Assembly: GCA_026874595.1 (NCBI GenBank)
Contig: CM049309.1
Coordinates: 56,039,926 to 56,103,925 of the forward strand
Origin: Sipunculus nudus
Taxonomy: Eukaryota > Annelida > Sipuncula > Golfingiida > Sipunculidae
Length of the DNA stretch: 64,000 nucleotides
Direction of reading: 5' to 3'
Shown one piece after another: positions 12,105-23,603 of the stretch. The position numbers and the translations under genes were made by a program. The notes under the pieces are model-generated. The model worked only from the letters and a program-made list of their open reading frames with translations. It was not told where the DNA came from and searched no databases. The stretch's first letter is position 1, and every line of letters starts with the position of its first letter.

Positions 12105-12735
12105 CACCGTTAGCTGACCTTTTGACCTTGCAGCACGTGAACAGAAACCACCTTGCTGATGCAAGGAGCAGCGTTTATTAGAGTTCAGGAAATTTTGTAC
12201 ACATAAACCACAATTAAATTTAGTAACTGTCATATCAGTGTTCTCTAATAATCATTAAAGGGTTAAAAAAATCACTTTATGTTTATTTGGACTCAACACC
12301 GTTACACCTGCGAAAAATTAACCGTCACATATAACACCTCGAAAATGGCTTCCTCTTGTTGTTCATGTAGTGATAACACGTGCTGCCCTCTTAGGGACGG
12401 TATGGAAGTAATTTTTTGTCCTGCATCTGACGTATAGATGAAAAAAATCTCAGCACTGTTACCACTCGAAACCGTTACCTGCATGAAAAATAATGGTGTA
12501 GAGAGCAAGGTAACGGTGTCGAGAACTTGGTATTAAATTGGAATTATTGAAATAGAATTTGAAACATATTTTGGGCTAAATATTTTAAACTTTTGCGTTT
12601 CTTCTATTCAAACAGGCATTTGCTTGTTTTAATACATAATACTGGTATTCAAGTAGTCACTACGGTTATTTTTAATTCAGAAGCTCGACTCTGTTACCTA
12701 TGCTCAACACTGTTATCTATGCTCAACACCGTAAC
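12105..12735. repeat. Cluster of ACCGTTA-like motifs
   Basis: CACCGTTA or close variants in either orientation occur near 12,105, 12,296, 12,461, 12,473, 12,511, 12,690, 12,706 and 12,726, usually within CTCAACACCGTTAC-like contexts. The region is otherwise AT-rich and non-coding. Confidence 0.5.
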
Positions 12736-13905
12736 TTAGAGGATTTAAAACCATGTTCAAATTTTATTTTCTTTGCATTCAAAAAAATTAACAAGGTATT
12801 TCGACTCAAATTCTGAAGGCAGATGTACCAAAGTACTTTGTCCGGTTAATCCCTGCAAATGCACCCCCCTGGAAGCAAAAATAGGAATAGAGACAATTTT
12901 TGTTTTCAAAAGTTAAATTAAAAAGAAGAAATATGTTCTTTTTTACAAACTTTTTTAGTTAAAATTCATAACTGTAACTTATGTTTTGATTTTATCAAAG
13001 GCTATTAATTTTAATTTAATTGAAAATCACAAAAAATCTAGTGAAAACAATTTCTGAAATGTGCAAGTTAGATTTTACTGCGTGTCATCGTGTCGAAAAA
13101 AAGGTTCAAATTTTCCCCCTACCTGGACTATTTTTAAAAAAAAGGAAACTGAAAAGTGCACTACTTGCATTATTTCACAATTCTAATGATAGTTTTCTAC
13201 AAATTAAGTTTTATTATATCAAAATCAAGATTAAAAAAAATCACCAAGAAAACCCTTGAAATGCGATGTTTTCTGTAGAAATACCCATATACAAAAGTAA
13301 GTTGTAATATAATGGCTGAATATATCATTAAAAAGCTTTAAATGATTACTTTCCATGTCATTAGGAAAAATACAGGCCTGGCAAATGTAAAGGATTGCCT
13401 TTAGTAAAAGTGATAAATGAATGAAGCTGCTAAAGTTTACGAAGTTTTAATACAGAAATATAAACCTTTCATTTATATACTAAAATATGATGTTTATATT
13501 TCCAATCAAGTTTTGCATTTCAGTCTTATGTTTTAAAGTCAAAATATCTTGAAGCACAACACACTCTTTAATACAAAGAGGCTTGATAACTTCACCAAAT
13601 GGGAAAATCGATTACGGTTGTAATGAGCGCGGTCAATATGGGTGTGGGGTTCATGGGAGTGGTCAGGATTGGCCTGTTAGGGTTTGGCGTGCCGGTTTAT
13701 ACAAAGCGCGGGAGATTGGTTCTTTTCAGCATGGACGCGACGGCTCTTATGAAACTTGAATATTACTTATTCGCTCAATTTTGTTACATTTTAACAGTTG
13801 GTTGAGGATGAGGGTTTTCTTCATGAGCCACACGTGAATGCATTTCAATGTACCATATATATACAAATTAACAACATAAAAAAATTCACCCTAAACCCCC
13901 CCATT

Positions 13906-14097
13906 CCCTCCCTGTGAATGGTGGTTTTGTTAGTAAACTGTTGTGAGCTTTTCTGTATTAATGAGAATTTTCTCTGTTAAAGTTTATACGCCAGAGTAAG
14001 CCAACCAAAAATTTTCCCTTATTGGGCCTATTATCGCCCATCCCGCCTCGTTCCCGTGTATCTAGGTCACACTTCCGTTACCCATAACCACATTTTC
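13906..14097. repeat. DIRS left (3') inverted terminal repeat
   Basis: From about 13,951 to 14,097 it is an almost perfect inverse of 19,264-19,412 (GTTACCCATAACCACATTTTC and GAAAATGTGGTTATGGGTAAC). The outer 45 bp (CCCTCCCTGTGAATGGTGG...) are unique to this end and recur inverted in the internal complementary region. Confidence 0.9.
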
Positions 14098-14137
14098 GAA
14101 GGCGGAAGGAAGAGGATTGGGAGGGAGCGATGTTTGT

Positions 14138-14240
14138 AATACAGAAAAGCTCACAACAGTTTACTAACAAAACCACCATTCACAGGGAGGGGTTTTATTA
14201 TGTAAACATAATTGTGAGCTGTTTCTGTATTAATGAGAAA
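14138..14240. repeat. DIRS internal complementary region
   Basis: Its first half is the reverse complement of the left extremity (13,906-13,958); its second half is the reverse complement of the right extremity (19,394-19,443). The two meet at a shared GGG. This is the layout expected if the region templates the joining of both ends in a circle. Confidence 0.88.
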
Positions 14241-14296
14241 AAAACAGACATGCCTTGGGGAGGGAGCACCTACCTGGAACGCTGGAACGAGGAATC

Positions 14297-15262
14297 TCAG
14301 TGCTGGGATGGAGCAGCAGTCGACGGCGGTGGCGGAACCGACGGAGAGGAAGAAGATGGCTGGGAAAATTGGAGTACCTCACCAGACGCTATCACAGGGC
14401 CCATGGAGTAGAGGCCCGAAGCCTGGAGCTGAACATCTATCAGATAGAAGCGTGTGAATGTAGAGGGAGATTTCCAGTATCCCTTCTTGACCAACTGATT
14501 GGGGGAAATCCCGGAGAAATGGGCCAAGGAAGTCGAAATTGCCCAAATGTCATGGGCCTTGATGTGAAATTGGTCCAACGTGGATTGAGAAGCAGAGTCA
14601 TATGCGGCGACGATAGTAGCTTTGAGCCACGAACTAATTGTGATAGGGCTAATCTCCTTATTGGAAGATGTGACTTTTGTAGAAATAAACAATTTCTTGC
14701 GCCCCCCCCGTAAAGGATGAGTAGCCTTTAGATAATAACGCAACGCACAACCCGGGCAATTGGTAGCCCCATAACGGTACTGACCGTTAGGGAGGGCCGG
14801 AACGTGCCAAGCAGACGGAGGGTCATCGAAATTTTGATTTTTCCTATAAAAATCTGGTGGAAAATGGAGGGTGGCCAACGAACCGTCGGCCGCAATTTGC
14901 GTGAATTTCGAATCAGCCACGAGGGCATGAAGCTCAGAACGGCAAGAAGCCGAGGCAAGAGCAAGGAGGAAAACCGTTTTCCGAGACAAATGGAGAAGAT
15001 GGGCCGAACGCAACGGCTTATAAGGGGGTTCCCGGAGGTGACTTAAGACGACGTCCAGGCGCCAGGAAGGCGCAACATACCGGGGACGAGACGCATGGGC
15101 ATGAACCCCCTTGAGAAAGTCCGACACCAACGGGTGATGAAGGACACGATCGTGACCCAGCGGACGGAGCACCAACAGCAGGGCGGCGCGATAGCCACGC
15201 AGAGGGATAGGATAAATGTTTATCCTGGAGTAAGAACACGAAAAAATCCAACACAGCCGCAA
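14297..15262 (-). pseudogene. DIRS tyrosine recombinase (open, catalytic HxxR altered)
   Basis: The ORF encodes PLRGYRAALLLVLRPL, FLLALASASCRSELHAL (first catalytic Arg), FHIKAHDIWAISTSLAHFSG and KSPSTFTRFYL (catalytic Tyr). This replaces a DDE integrase and would join a circular DNA to its target. The HxxR box reads HDIW, so the second arginine is lost (TGG codon at 14,545-14,543). The internal complementary region lies just beyond its end. Confidence 0.85.
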
Positions 15263-15669
15263 GCGACAGATCTAAAGGGGAGATTCCGCGGGAAGCTCAC
15301 TCCGTGAAAAGACGCCACCAGGAGTCGTAGATGCGGTCCGAAGAACGGCGACGGGGAGCCGAGGCAAGGAGAGCAGCCGGACTTGAAATGCCCTGATCCT
15401 TGAGGTGTCCGATGAGAGCACGCATGCGCATAGAGGGCACGACCGAAACGGGCGACGCGCTCGAGGGAACGACGGGAGCGCGAAGCGGAGCGGTAGTATA
15501 AGCGGGGGGCGAGAGAGAAGCGAGCGCCACAGAGGAAACCAGGGAGCCGCAGGATGAAACGGAAGGATGAGAAGCAGGGTAGTCTGGTCCGCGCGGGACA
15601 AGCGGAGAAGGACACGGCGGATGAGCGGAGGCGCCGGAAACGCAAAGAGAAACCGGTGAGACCACCCGG

Positions 15670-16268
15670 ACGGCGGCGTGTCAGGGAGACGGTCGCGAGG
15701 GTGACGTAGACGCGTCACGGAAGGCACGAGAACCGGGGGGGGGACGGAAAATCGAACAGATCGAATTCCGCCCGCCCCAGGCGAGCGAAAACACTCCGAA
15801 TAACCGGGAGCGGAAGGAGCGGTGGGGAACACGCCCGGAAGATGGGATGCACGAACGGATGCCCGGAGATAAAGGCATAGATCGAACAAAAGGTAAGTCT
15901 CCTGCATGAGCGAGGGAGACCGGGTACCGCCCTGCTTGTTGATATAGGCCACCACCGTGGTATTGTCGGTCCGGATGAGAATGTGACGTCCGAACAAGCG
16001 GGGAGACCAGTGGGAGATCTAGCGACGGACAACACGCAGTTCGAGGATATTGATATGGAGCAGACGTTCCGACGGGGAGAGACGCATCGGTATAGATGGT
16101 GCAATCGACATCCCTGGAAAAAGGAACGCCGCGCAGGAGAAAGGAAAGGTCCAACCAGGGACGAAGGGACCGCCAGGTGTTCCGAAACGGGAGGACTGTA
16201 GGACGAACCGAGGTGAACCGGAGAAGGCCGTGACGGCGCAATATAGACTGAATCGGACGGAGGTACAG
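15670..16268 (-). pseudogene. DIRS RNase H region, multiple frameshifts
   Basis: Fragments in three frames line up as one RNase H: VPFSRDVDCTIYTDAS (frame of 16,241), SPSERLLHINILELRVVRR (frame of 16,342) and GRHILIRTDNTTVVAYINKQ (frame of 15,997). The shifts between fragments show that the domain has been disabled. Confidence 0.8.
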
Positions 16269-17357
16269 TCAGCCGAACGGGATGAAGGACGCGGCCCAGT
16301 TGAGAGCACCGTGGAGAGATGCCGCTGTGCGCGAGTCGACACGGCGCTGCGTGAGAAATGAACGAATCAGGCGGCGGAGTTTGAGAGCAAAATCGCGCGG
16401 GAGCGACGCTGTGCTGGACGCAAAATCGAGCGTGACACCCAGAAATTGGAGGGACTGGGTGGGAGTGAGAAGAGACTTCTCCGCATTGACCAGGAAGCCG
16501 AGGTTCCGGAGTAAGACGAGAACCCGGGAGCGATGCGACAGTAGGAGGGAGCGATCGGCCGCATGGACCAGCCAATCGTCCAGATAAGGGAGCACAGAAA
16601 TGCCCTGGGAACAAAGATAACTCGTGACCATGTGAACCAACATGGTAAAAATCCAGGGGGCCACGTTGATCCCGAACGGAAGGGCCCGGAATTGATAAAC
16701 GCGGTTCTGGTACGCGAAGCGAAGAAACGGTTGCGACGAGGGATGGATGGGAACGTGAAAATAGGCATCCGTAAGGTCTATCTTGAACGCCCAATCCATC
16801 CGCCGAACAATGCGGAGCACAGCATGGATATTGAACATCCGAAACGGGGGCGGACGGATGAACGAATTGAGGCGCTTCAGGTCTATGATCGGGCGCCAAC
16901 GGCCGTGCGGTTTGGGAACGAGAAAAAGGCGAGAGTAAAACCCCACGGTGGAAGGGGGAACCTCGAAAATGGCCCGTTTGTCTAACATCGATTGAATGGC
17001 CTCCTCCAAAGCGAGGCGTTTTGCCGGATCGGGCGGAGGTGGAGTGAAGAACGGGTGCAATGTGACGGGAGGTGCGTGCAAAAACGTAAGACGGAACCCG
17101 AACTTGACGGTGCTGAGAATTAAACGCTGTGAGGTGATACCCGCCCACGCGGGAAAATGGGCGCTGAGACGAGCGCCGACCGGAGCGAGAGAGTCATTTC
17201 TTGGTCGAACCTTGTTTAGAGGAGCGACCACAAAAGGGCTGAGAACGGCCGGAACGGCCTGAAGGACGAGAAGACGTAGCAGGCGTGTGCCGAGGCGGAG
17301 CGGAAGCAGTAACCGGAGGCCGAGGGCGGGGAACGCGGAAGGAGGGCCGAGGCGCAA
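16269..17357 (-). pseudogene. DIRS reverse transcriptase (open over the RT domain)
   Basis: Contains the RT motifs in order: SRLFLVPKPHGRWRPIIDLK, FKIDLTDAYFHVPIH, FRALPFGINVAPWIF and the catalytic YLDDW, then LGVTLDF. These are characteristic of DIRS/Ngaro polymerases. The ORF begins in the end of gag coding, so the true start is unclear. Downstream RNase H coding is in different frames, so pol is broken here. Confidence 0.88.
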
Positions 17358-17579
17358 GAGAGGCCGAGCGGAGGCGGGCCTGACGATCAGAGCGTTCTAA
17401 GGCGCGGTCAAAGAGATGACGTAAGTGGCCGCCAAACAGCAGGGAACCGGTAAAAGGTTGACTATAAAGTTCGGTTAACTCCGCTTGAGTAAGCTCCGGC
17501 TTGAAGTGTTTCAACAACTGAAGGCAAGCCGTGCGGCGTAATAAGATGCAATTTTCCACCAGGCGCCAAACGACCTGAT

Positions 17580-19154
17580 TTAACTCAGCGCATGTATGTG
17601 CAGAAGCCTGTCGTTGAGAGTGAGCGAGTCCGGAGAAACGGCGAGCAAGCTAGTGACAGCCTGTAAGTCGTTAACCATGCCGGCCGCTTGCCGGCCGAGC
17701 CCCTCCAGATCCGACAAGTGACGATCCGAAAGGTGGACAGAGGACGGAAATAAAGTCTTTCCGTCCGCAAACGGCTGTTCCAGGCCGGACTCGAGGCGCA
17801 TGGGAGCTGACGGAATATCCAGGTTATCCGGAAAAGGGAGCAAGCGATCGAAACAGGTAGCCCGGTACCCAAGTGAATTCCAGAGGGTACCGGGGGACCA
17901 AGGTTTCTCCGAACCCGGCGGAAGCGGGGCCCCAGTAGCAGTGGAGCGAGACCCCGAGACCACCGCGTGGTGCTCACATAAGAGAGCCCCCGTGTGTTCA
18001 GTAAACTCCATACACACGGCGGGCGCGGCCGAGGGCGACTGCAGGGCGGCAGGATTCAAAAATGAACCGGCCGCCGACGCCGAGGAAGTCCGAGGTTGCA
18101 ACCTACGGAACTTTGGACCAGAAGGGTTAGCCTCCTGGGTGGAGGTAGCCACAAGGTCCAGAAGCGCAGATTTGCGCGTACGCCAAGCCTGGCGTTGCAG
18201 CGCGATCTCCGACCACCGGTCAGGTGCCAGGGTGGGATCGGCTGACTGAGAAGATGGGGACCCTGGAGAACCCCGGGAAGGGGGAGCCAGAGAGACCCGC
18301 TGAGCCGGAACAACCGGAGGCTGGAAACAGGAAGCCGGAGAACGAGCAGCAGCAGGACCCATCCTGGAAGGAGCCGGAACCGGATCCATCGGCCGCACAG
18401 CAGACGGCATCTGAAATAAAGAGCCGGCCGGCCGGGCAGTAACGGCGGGAGACGGAGGAACCGGCCGCCCGGAAACGGAGGCAGGAGGGATCGACGCACT
18501 TACCTGCACCCCAGGAAGGGCCAGGCGATCCAGCGGGACGGCTCCAGCCGGCCCCGGCGACAAAGATGGAACACGGCGAGGAGCCGGGGGCGACGAGAAC
18601 AGCCGGGGAGAAAGGACCGGGGGTGCCGGGGAGGGCGCCGGACGGACAGCTGCGGGTCTAGATGAATCGTCTAGATCCCACATCAAGGATGAACAAAACT
18701 GGGACAAATTATGTAATATGGAATATGCAGATGAGCTGTCAGAACGGGATGCCGTGTGAACAAGGGAAGATTTCCGTTTCCGGGAATGAGACAGCAACGA
18801 TTTTACAGTCGAAACCACAGGAGAGGTGACAGGACCGGCGGGAACGGACGGTGAACGCAACACGGCCGTGGTGCGGTCAACCAGGGTAGGCTCCCCCCCC
18901 TCCCCCCCGGAGACAACCACGGGGCCAGACAAGGGAAGAACGGAGGGGGAATCCCCAATAACCGGGGAATGAACCCAATCCTGGAATAAGGCCCACTTGT
19001 CAGTGGACCACGTCTGGCAATGGAAACAAGGATCAGCCGGACCGCGGCAGGAGTCATTGTTGGTGCGGCAACTATAACAAGTGGGGTGGGAGTCCCAAAC
19101 CGGGATTATAGTGCCACAAGAGACACAATAGGAGGGGCTCTCCATGGCGGGCAA
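17580..19154 (-). CDS. DIRS gag-like ORF (524 aa, likely frameshifted at its end)
   Basis: Begins MPAMESPSYCVSCGTIIP. Cysteine pairs CVSC, CYSC and CFHC in the first 50 residues suggest a zinc-binding head, followed by a long Pro/Ser-rich segment. It stops at HIHALS, while similar downstream coding (AELNQVVWRLVENCILLRRT, 17,585 to about 17,194) continues in another frame. This is either a lesion or a programmed shift. A role as structural capsid/nucleic-acid-binding protein is inferred from position. Confidence 0.7.
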   Translation of the reverse strand: MPAMESPSYCVSCGTIIPVWDSHPTCYSCRTNNDSCRGPADPCFHCQTWSTDKWALFQDWVHSPVIGDSPSVLPLSGPVVVSGGEGGEPTLVDRTTAVLRSPSVPAGPVTSPVVSTVKSLLSHSRKRKSSLVHTASRSDSSSAYSILHNLSQFCSSLMWDLDDSSRPAAVRPAPSPAPPVLSPRLFSSPPAPRRVPSLSPGPAGAVPLDRLALPGVQVSASIPPASVSGRPVPPSPAVTARPAGSLFQMPSAVRPMDPVPAPSRMGPAAARSPASCFQPPVVPAQRVSLAPPSRGSPGSPSSQSADPTLAPDRWSEIALQRQAWRTRKSALLDLVATSTQEANPSGPKFRRLQPRTSSASAAGSFLNPAALQSPSAAPAVCMEFTEHTGALLCEHHAVVSGSRSTATGAPLPPGSEKPWSPGTLWNSLGYRATCFDRLLPFPDNLDIPSAPMRLESGLEQPFADGKTLFPSSVHLSDRHLSDLEGLGRQAAGMVNDLQAVTSLLAVSPDSLTLNDRLLHIHALS

Positions 19155-19263
19155 GGGAAAATAAGAATAACTTACAATCAGTTGGCAAACTCAAAACGAC
19201 AAACCCAACAGTGGACGAATCTCGCAGCGCGGGATCAAACGTCCATCATGGCGTACGCCAGAA

Positions 19264-19443
19264 GAAAATGTGGTTATGGGTAACGGAAGTGTGACCTAGA
19301 TACACGGGAACGAGGCGGGATGGGTGATAATAGGCCCAATAAGGGAAAATTTTCGGTTGGCTTACTCTGGCGTATAAACTTTAACAGAGAAAATTCTCAT
19401 TAATACAGAAACAGCTCACAATTATGTTTACGTAATAAAACCC
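19264..19443. repeat. DIRS right (5') inverted terminal repeat
   Basis: Inverse of the left repeat. The outermost bases TTATGTTTACGTAATAAAA then CCC differ from the left end and recur inverted in the internal complementary region. Confidence 0.9.
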
Positions 19444-19935
19444 TATTTTTACACATCTTATTTTTTTCGTCCTGGACATTCATCATAGAAAATAATATAT
19501 TTGTACCATAATAAACTATATCAATGCCAAACAACATTTGTTGATGTAAGCAACCCAGTTACCTGTAGAAGGAAACCTGCTCACTTGGAAACCAACACCG
19601 ATTAATTAGTTAATTAGCGGCACAGAGGTTTCCTACAACGCTGCTTAAACAGCTGCAAAAACTCGTCTCCCCAAACAATCGCAATATTATACATAAATAA
19701 TGCACCTCCCCAGCAAAATATATAATATTTATCATAAGACACACTCATGATTGCATTGACAACGGTCAGCATTGTGACGGGCTAAAATACCAGAAATTCT
19801 TTTTTTTTATTCAGAAGTACTCAATATGAAATATTTATATCTCTCTCACTCTCTCTCTCAATCAGATATTTATTTAAATTGTAATGATAAAATGATAATT
19901 TTAAATTTTCCTCTCAATTCTCATTTTATATAACG

Positions 19936-20330
19936 GCGTGCTTTGTGCGACCCCCCCATAACATCCGGTGTAACATATGCGATTTTCCCGGAATTTTCCT
20001 GCGTGGATTATTCGTGCGGTCCCGGACGGAGCCTACGGTGTCACGTGACTGCCCGATACTAAGGTGACATCAGCACACAACTTGACGCAAGTCCACAGTT
20101 ATAAAACCTTTGACTTTGTTTGCTCTTACGGCTTCGTGCGACCCCCCCCCATAACATCCGGTGTAACATATGCGATTTTCCCGGAATTTTCCTGCGTGGA
20201 TTATTTGTGAGGTCCCGGACGGAGCCTACGGTGTCACGTGACTACCCGGTACTAAGGTGACATCAGCACACAACCTGACACAAGTCCACAGTAATAACAC
20301 CTTTGACTTTGTTTGCTCTTACGGTTTTGT
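19936..20330. repeat. Tandem duplication, two copies of about 193 bp
   Basis: Both copies carry CCCATAACATCCGGTGTAAC, CCGGAATTTTCCTGCGTGGA and CGGTGTCACGTGACT and are about 95% alike. They are separated by ATAAAACCTTTGACTTTGTT. Locally GC-rich, with CACGTG E-boxes. Confidence 0.85.
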
Positions 20331-22130
20331 TTAGCGTGTGTTTTTGTTTTTGCAATCAATCAGTCATGTCAATCAACATCAGAGGTTTATGGCGTCTTTG
20401 ATGACAACTGTGACCTAACTAAAGCTAATTAGCGTCACCTTTGAACTGGTGAGTAGTGTCAAACAGCCTGACACTCTCAGGGCTACAGGGCCTTTGATGA
20501 TTTCTGTGATCACAACTGTGACCAAATTAAAGGTATCAAGGGTGCCATATATATCAAGTGTCAACATATTGACTTGAAATATTTTGAAAATCCAGATTTA
20601 TCTTATTTCTGCAGTTACAAATATAAAATTCCTCCAATTTAATAAGTTTGTAGTAGTACCTCAGTGTCTTATGCATGCGTGTGCCATCTCATTTTCAATA
20701 AAGTTTATGTGTATACTATTTTAGTACTCTGTGTTTTAAAACTTTTTTATGTTTTAGTCTGTATGTATGCTTAATGTGTATAATTCATGGCCAACATTGT
20801 TACTGTTTCCACTCACTGTTAAAATGATATTTGTGCATTTGGTTACAAGTTCTGTTTCATGGACAGTTTCTGTTGTATGTATATATATTGTGAAAGTAGA
20901 ATTAGAATACTATTGTATATACTTAGGCCCTATTGTGTATATATTATGAATTTCAATTTTACAAATAAAATCTTTTCAGTTGTCAATGATGCCTTTATGT
21001 TGCGTTGCAATGAAAGAATGTGTGCGAGTGCTGTAATGAAAAAATAATTATCACAAATAGATGCATGTTTGTTATTAATTTGGAATGAAATGCACAATGT
21101 ATACCACTCACGAGTCCAATTTTGTTAACATTTTCTTTCCATCTATCACAAATTACATTAGTAGGTGAGTTCCCCGCCCGCCTGTAAGGCCCCGGCTTCG
21201 TGCGACCGTGTGCGACTACGCTTGGCCAACACAGGTCGCACGAAGCCACCTGGAATTCCTGCGACCCGGTACATGTGCACTCAAGCATAACAGGTCACGT
21301 GAGGGGGGTCGCAGGAAGGTCTGCCTTTATATAATTACTCACTTTCCCTCATTTAAATGATCAATCAATCTGTCCCTCTTTTTTTCTCTCTCTCTCTCTC
21401 AGAAATACTATGAATAATATAAATTTTTGCATGTTGATGGAATTATCAAGTAAGCTCCATGCGGAGGTAAGAAAAATAAGGACAGACCATCAGTAAAGAA
21501 GCCAGTTTTGGGCAGGTCACCTGTACTGCACTTTTAAGTAGTTTTACCAAAACAACAACTGAACCCACATTTTCATGAAATAGAGAGAGGCTTACAAGCA
21601 CACGTAAAAAAGTTTGATGTACCTGGTTTGACCGTTAACTCTTTCTTCACAGATGTCTACTTCCATTTAGGATGTGCAGAGTAAATCTATTCTTCGTGAA
21701 TACTTTGACTGCCCTGAGACAGTCACTAAGTTTGTTGACAGACAGTCACGACAAATTTGTGTTTACCGCGTCGAGAAGGTTTCCTGTGTCGCGGAATTTA
21801 TGGTCCTTAAATTTTCAGGTGTCTATTCTCTCAAACAGACGCCAGGTGTCGCTACCGCTGTCAACCAATGCTTATTGCCAGTGAGCCTGTGGAAAGGTTT
21901 TAGGTGTCACCTCTTGATCACCACAAGGCATTTGATAAGAATAGTTCGTTTGGTGAGGTAAATAGATGATTAAAGTGAGTTTATCGCCAGTTAAACAATT
22001 CTTTTCACTGTAATTTTTCATTGTTTTACTACTGAATTTATCACATAGGCAATTAATTAAAAAAAAAAGAGAGATAAATATGCATGAAATTGAAACTAGG
22101 CGGATAAAATTTCAGTAGTCACAATCAGTT
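20331..22130. other. Intergenic DNA, mostly unassigned
   Basis: Apart from the hairpin at 21,194 and CT microsatellites near 21,385, only short unsupported ORFs are seen. Confidence 0.4.
21194..21247. repeat. Perfect 14-bp inverted repeat (hairpin)
   Basis: GGCTTCGTGCGACC at 21,194-21,207 and its exact complement GGTCGCACGAAGCC at 21,234-21,247, with a 26-base loop. The same GGCTTCGTGCGACC occurs in the duplicated block at 20,130. Confidence 0.85.
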
Positions 22131-22316
22131 GCGGATCCATGATTTACGAAAAAGGGAGGTCCAACCCTTAAAAAAAAGGTTCCAAGGTCCGAAAGGGGGG
22201 AGGGGAGTCCAGGCCGCAATTTTTTCTGAAACTTTAAAAAAAGGTTGCTTCGGATGAAATGAAAAAGAGGGGGGGGGGGGGGGTTCGGACCCCCTGGACC
22301 CCTCCCCTGGATCCGC
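22131..22316. mobile_element. MITE-like element with GCGGATCCA inverted ends and poly-G tract
   Basis: Bounded by GCGGATCCA and TGGATCCGC, with a G homopolymer of about 18 at 22,267-22,283 and C/G-rich arms. About 185 bp, non-coding. Confidence 0.5.
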
Positions 22317-23603
22317 CTCTGTCATGCATGGAATCGATAATTATGCATTGCATGATAAGCAAAGAAAATGCAAAGGCAAGAAGACAAAAGAAAGCAAAAT
22401 CCGAACTTTTATTTTATATAAATAATATTTAATTGTAAATTATCAAAGAGTATAAGAATAAAAAATAGGGCATGCATGTCCAGATAAAAATTGTTCTCCT
22501 CTTGGCATGTTTCAGTGTTAGAAAACGCGGGATGCCTACTTGTATAAAGGCCTACAGGTAGAAAAAAATGTAGGATGAGTAAAACATTTTTGTATGTATA
22601 AACAAGTAATTTCAGTCCCAAAGCATGTTGAATATGAATATATTTTCTGGTCTGAGTAATGTTCTGTTCTGTTCTGAGTAATATTTATTTAACACAAATG
22701 AACTGAAGAGATTAAGATATACCGGTGATAACATGGTATGGGATGGGACGTCCAGGCCTAGTCGCACCTTTTAGTTCTGCATCAATTGATTTTGTCATGT
22801 TCCGGAATGCTCATATCCAAACATTAATTTTTAGTTTTCCTTTTTACTTATATCATGTTCCTGATTACATTGGCCCAGTCATTTTCATCCGGATATCCTT
22901 CCGTTGACCTTGACCCAATCATTCTCTTTTAAATCTCTTTCTACCTGTCAAGGAGAATGTGCTGGGGAGTCCAGGCCTGGTCACTTTCTTTCAGCCCTCC
23001 TTTCATTGAACTAGATGAAGCTCCCAGTAGTCAAGACTAAAAGGAATTGTCATTTGTGTTCTCTTTCCATTGCTCTAAACTATTTTCCACGAGCTTCGAA
23101 GGACAGTCCCTATTCTTGGAGTTCCTAGTATATTTGCCTTAATAAGAATATCGTCTGTTCAGACTGCTAAGTGCCCCGCCAAAAAAATTTACCCAATAAA
23201 GAGCCAGTCTGATGATTCGATGGCGACATTCATTTTATTTCAATTTGTAACTTTCATCATCTTAGTGACATTACCGCCGAAATCTTGTATCTTGTGAAGG
23301 ATAGCGTATCACTCTAAACTGGACCTGTTCTAGTGTCACAATGTCTTGTGTCGGTAACGTCCCCAAAAAGCTCATGAATACTCAGGCACGGGACAAATTA
23401 AGGTAATGTATGCCTGTTTCCATAGTTTCATGGGTCTGTACCTTAGAATGCTTAAAAGGAACCATGTCCTTGCTTTCGCCTAAGTCGTGATGAGCGATGT
23501 ATCAGGGGACCATGACAAGTCCCTGAAGATGTTGACCCAGTTGTACTTAGCTTTGTCCACGATGAGAATTTTGACTTCTCAAAGTTGGTACATACAGATG
23601 CTT

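Larger units (their letters stand above)
11363..13905. other. DSCC1 upstream flank
   Basis: AT-rich, holding the GGTAC tract and the ACCGTTA cluster. A CpG-containing patch at 13,590-13,770 stands out, but no exon could be supported. The DSCC1 promoter presumably lies near 11,363-11,500; no TATA box was recognised. Confidence 0.4.
13906..19443 (-). mobile_element. DIRS-like tyrosine-recombinase retrotransposon, structurally complete, coding decayed
   Basis: A 5.5-kb element in minus orientation. The order is 5' terminal repeat (19,443-19,264), gag-like ORF, reverse transcriptase, RNase H, tyrosine recombinase, internal complementary region (14,138-14,240) and 3' terminal repeat (14,097-13,906). 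Inverted termini, an internal complementary region and a tyrosine recombinase in place of a DDE integrase are diagnostic of DIRS elements, which are thought to replicate through a circular intermediate. GC content is much higher than in the flanks. Frameshifts in gag/pol and a changed recombinase residue suggest this copy cannot move by itself. Confidence 0.93.

Noticed and set aside
13599-13805. Plus-strand 68-codon ORF in a CpG-richer patch
   Set aside because: No recognisable product and no splice or promoter support.
14130-17262. Plus-strand ORFs across the DIRS element (up to 152 codons)
   Set aside because: They are shadows of high-GC minus-strand coding; none shows family motifs.
21674-21961. 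95-codon plus-strand ORF
   Set aside because: No motif, no homology recognised and no supporting splice signals.
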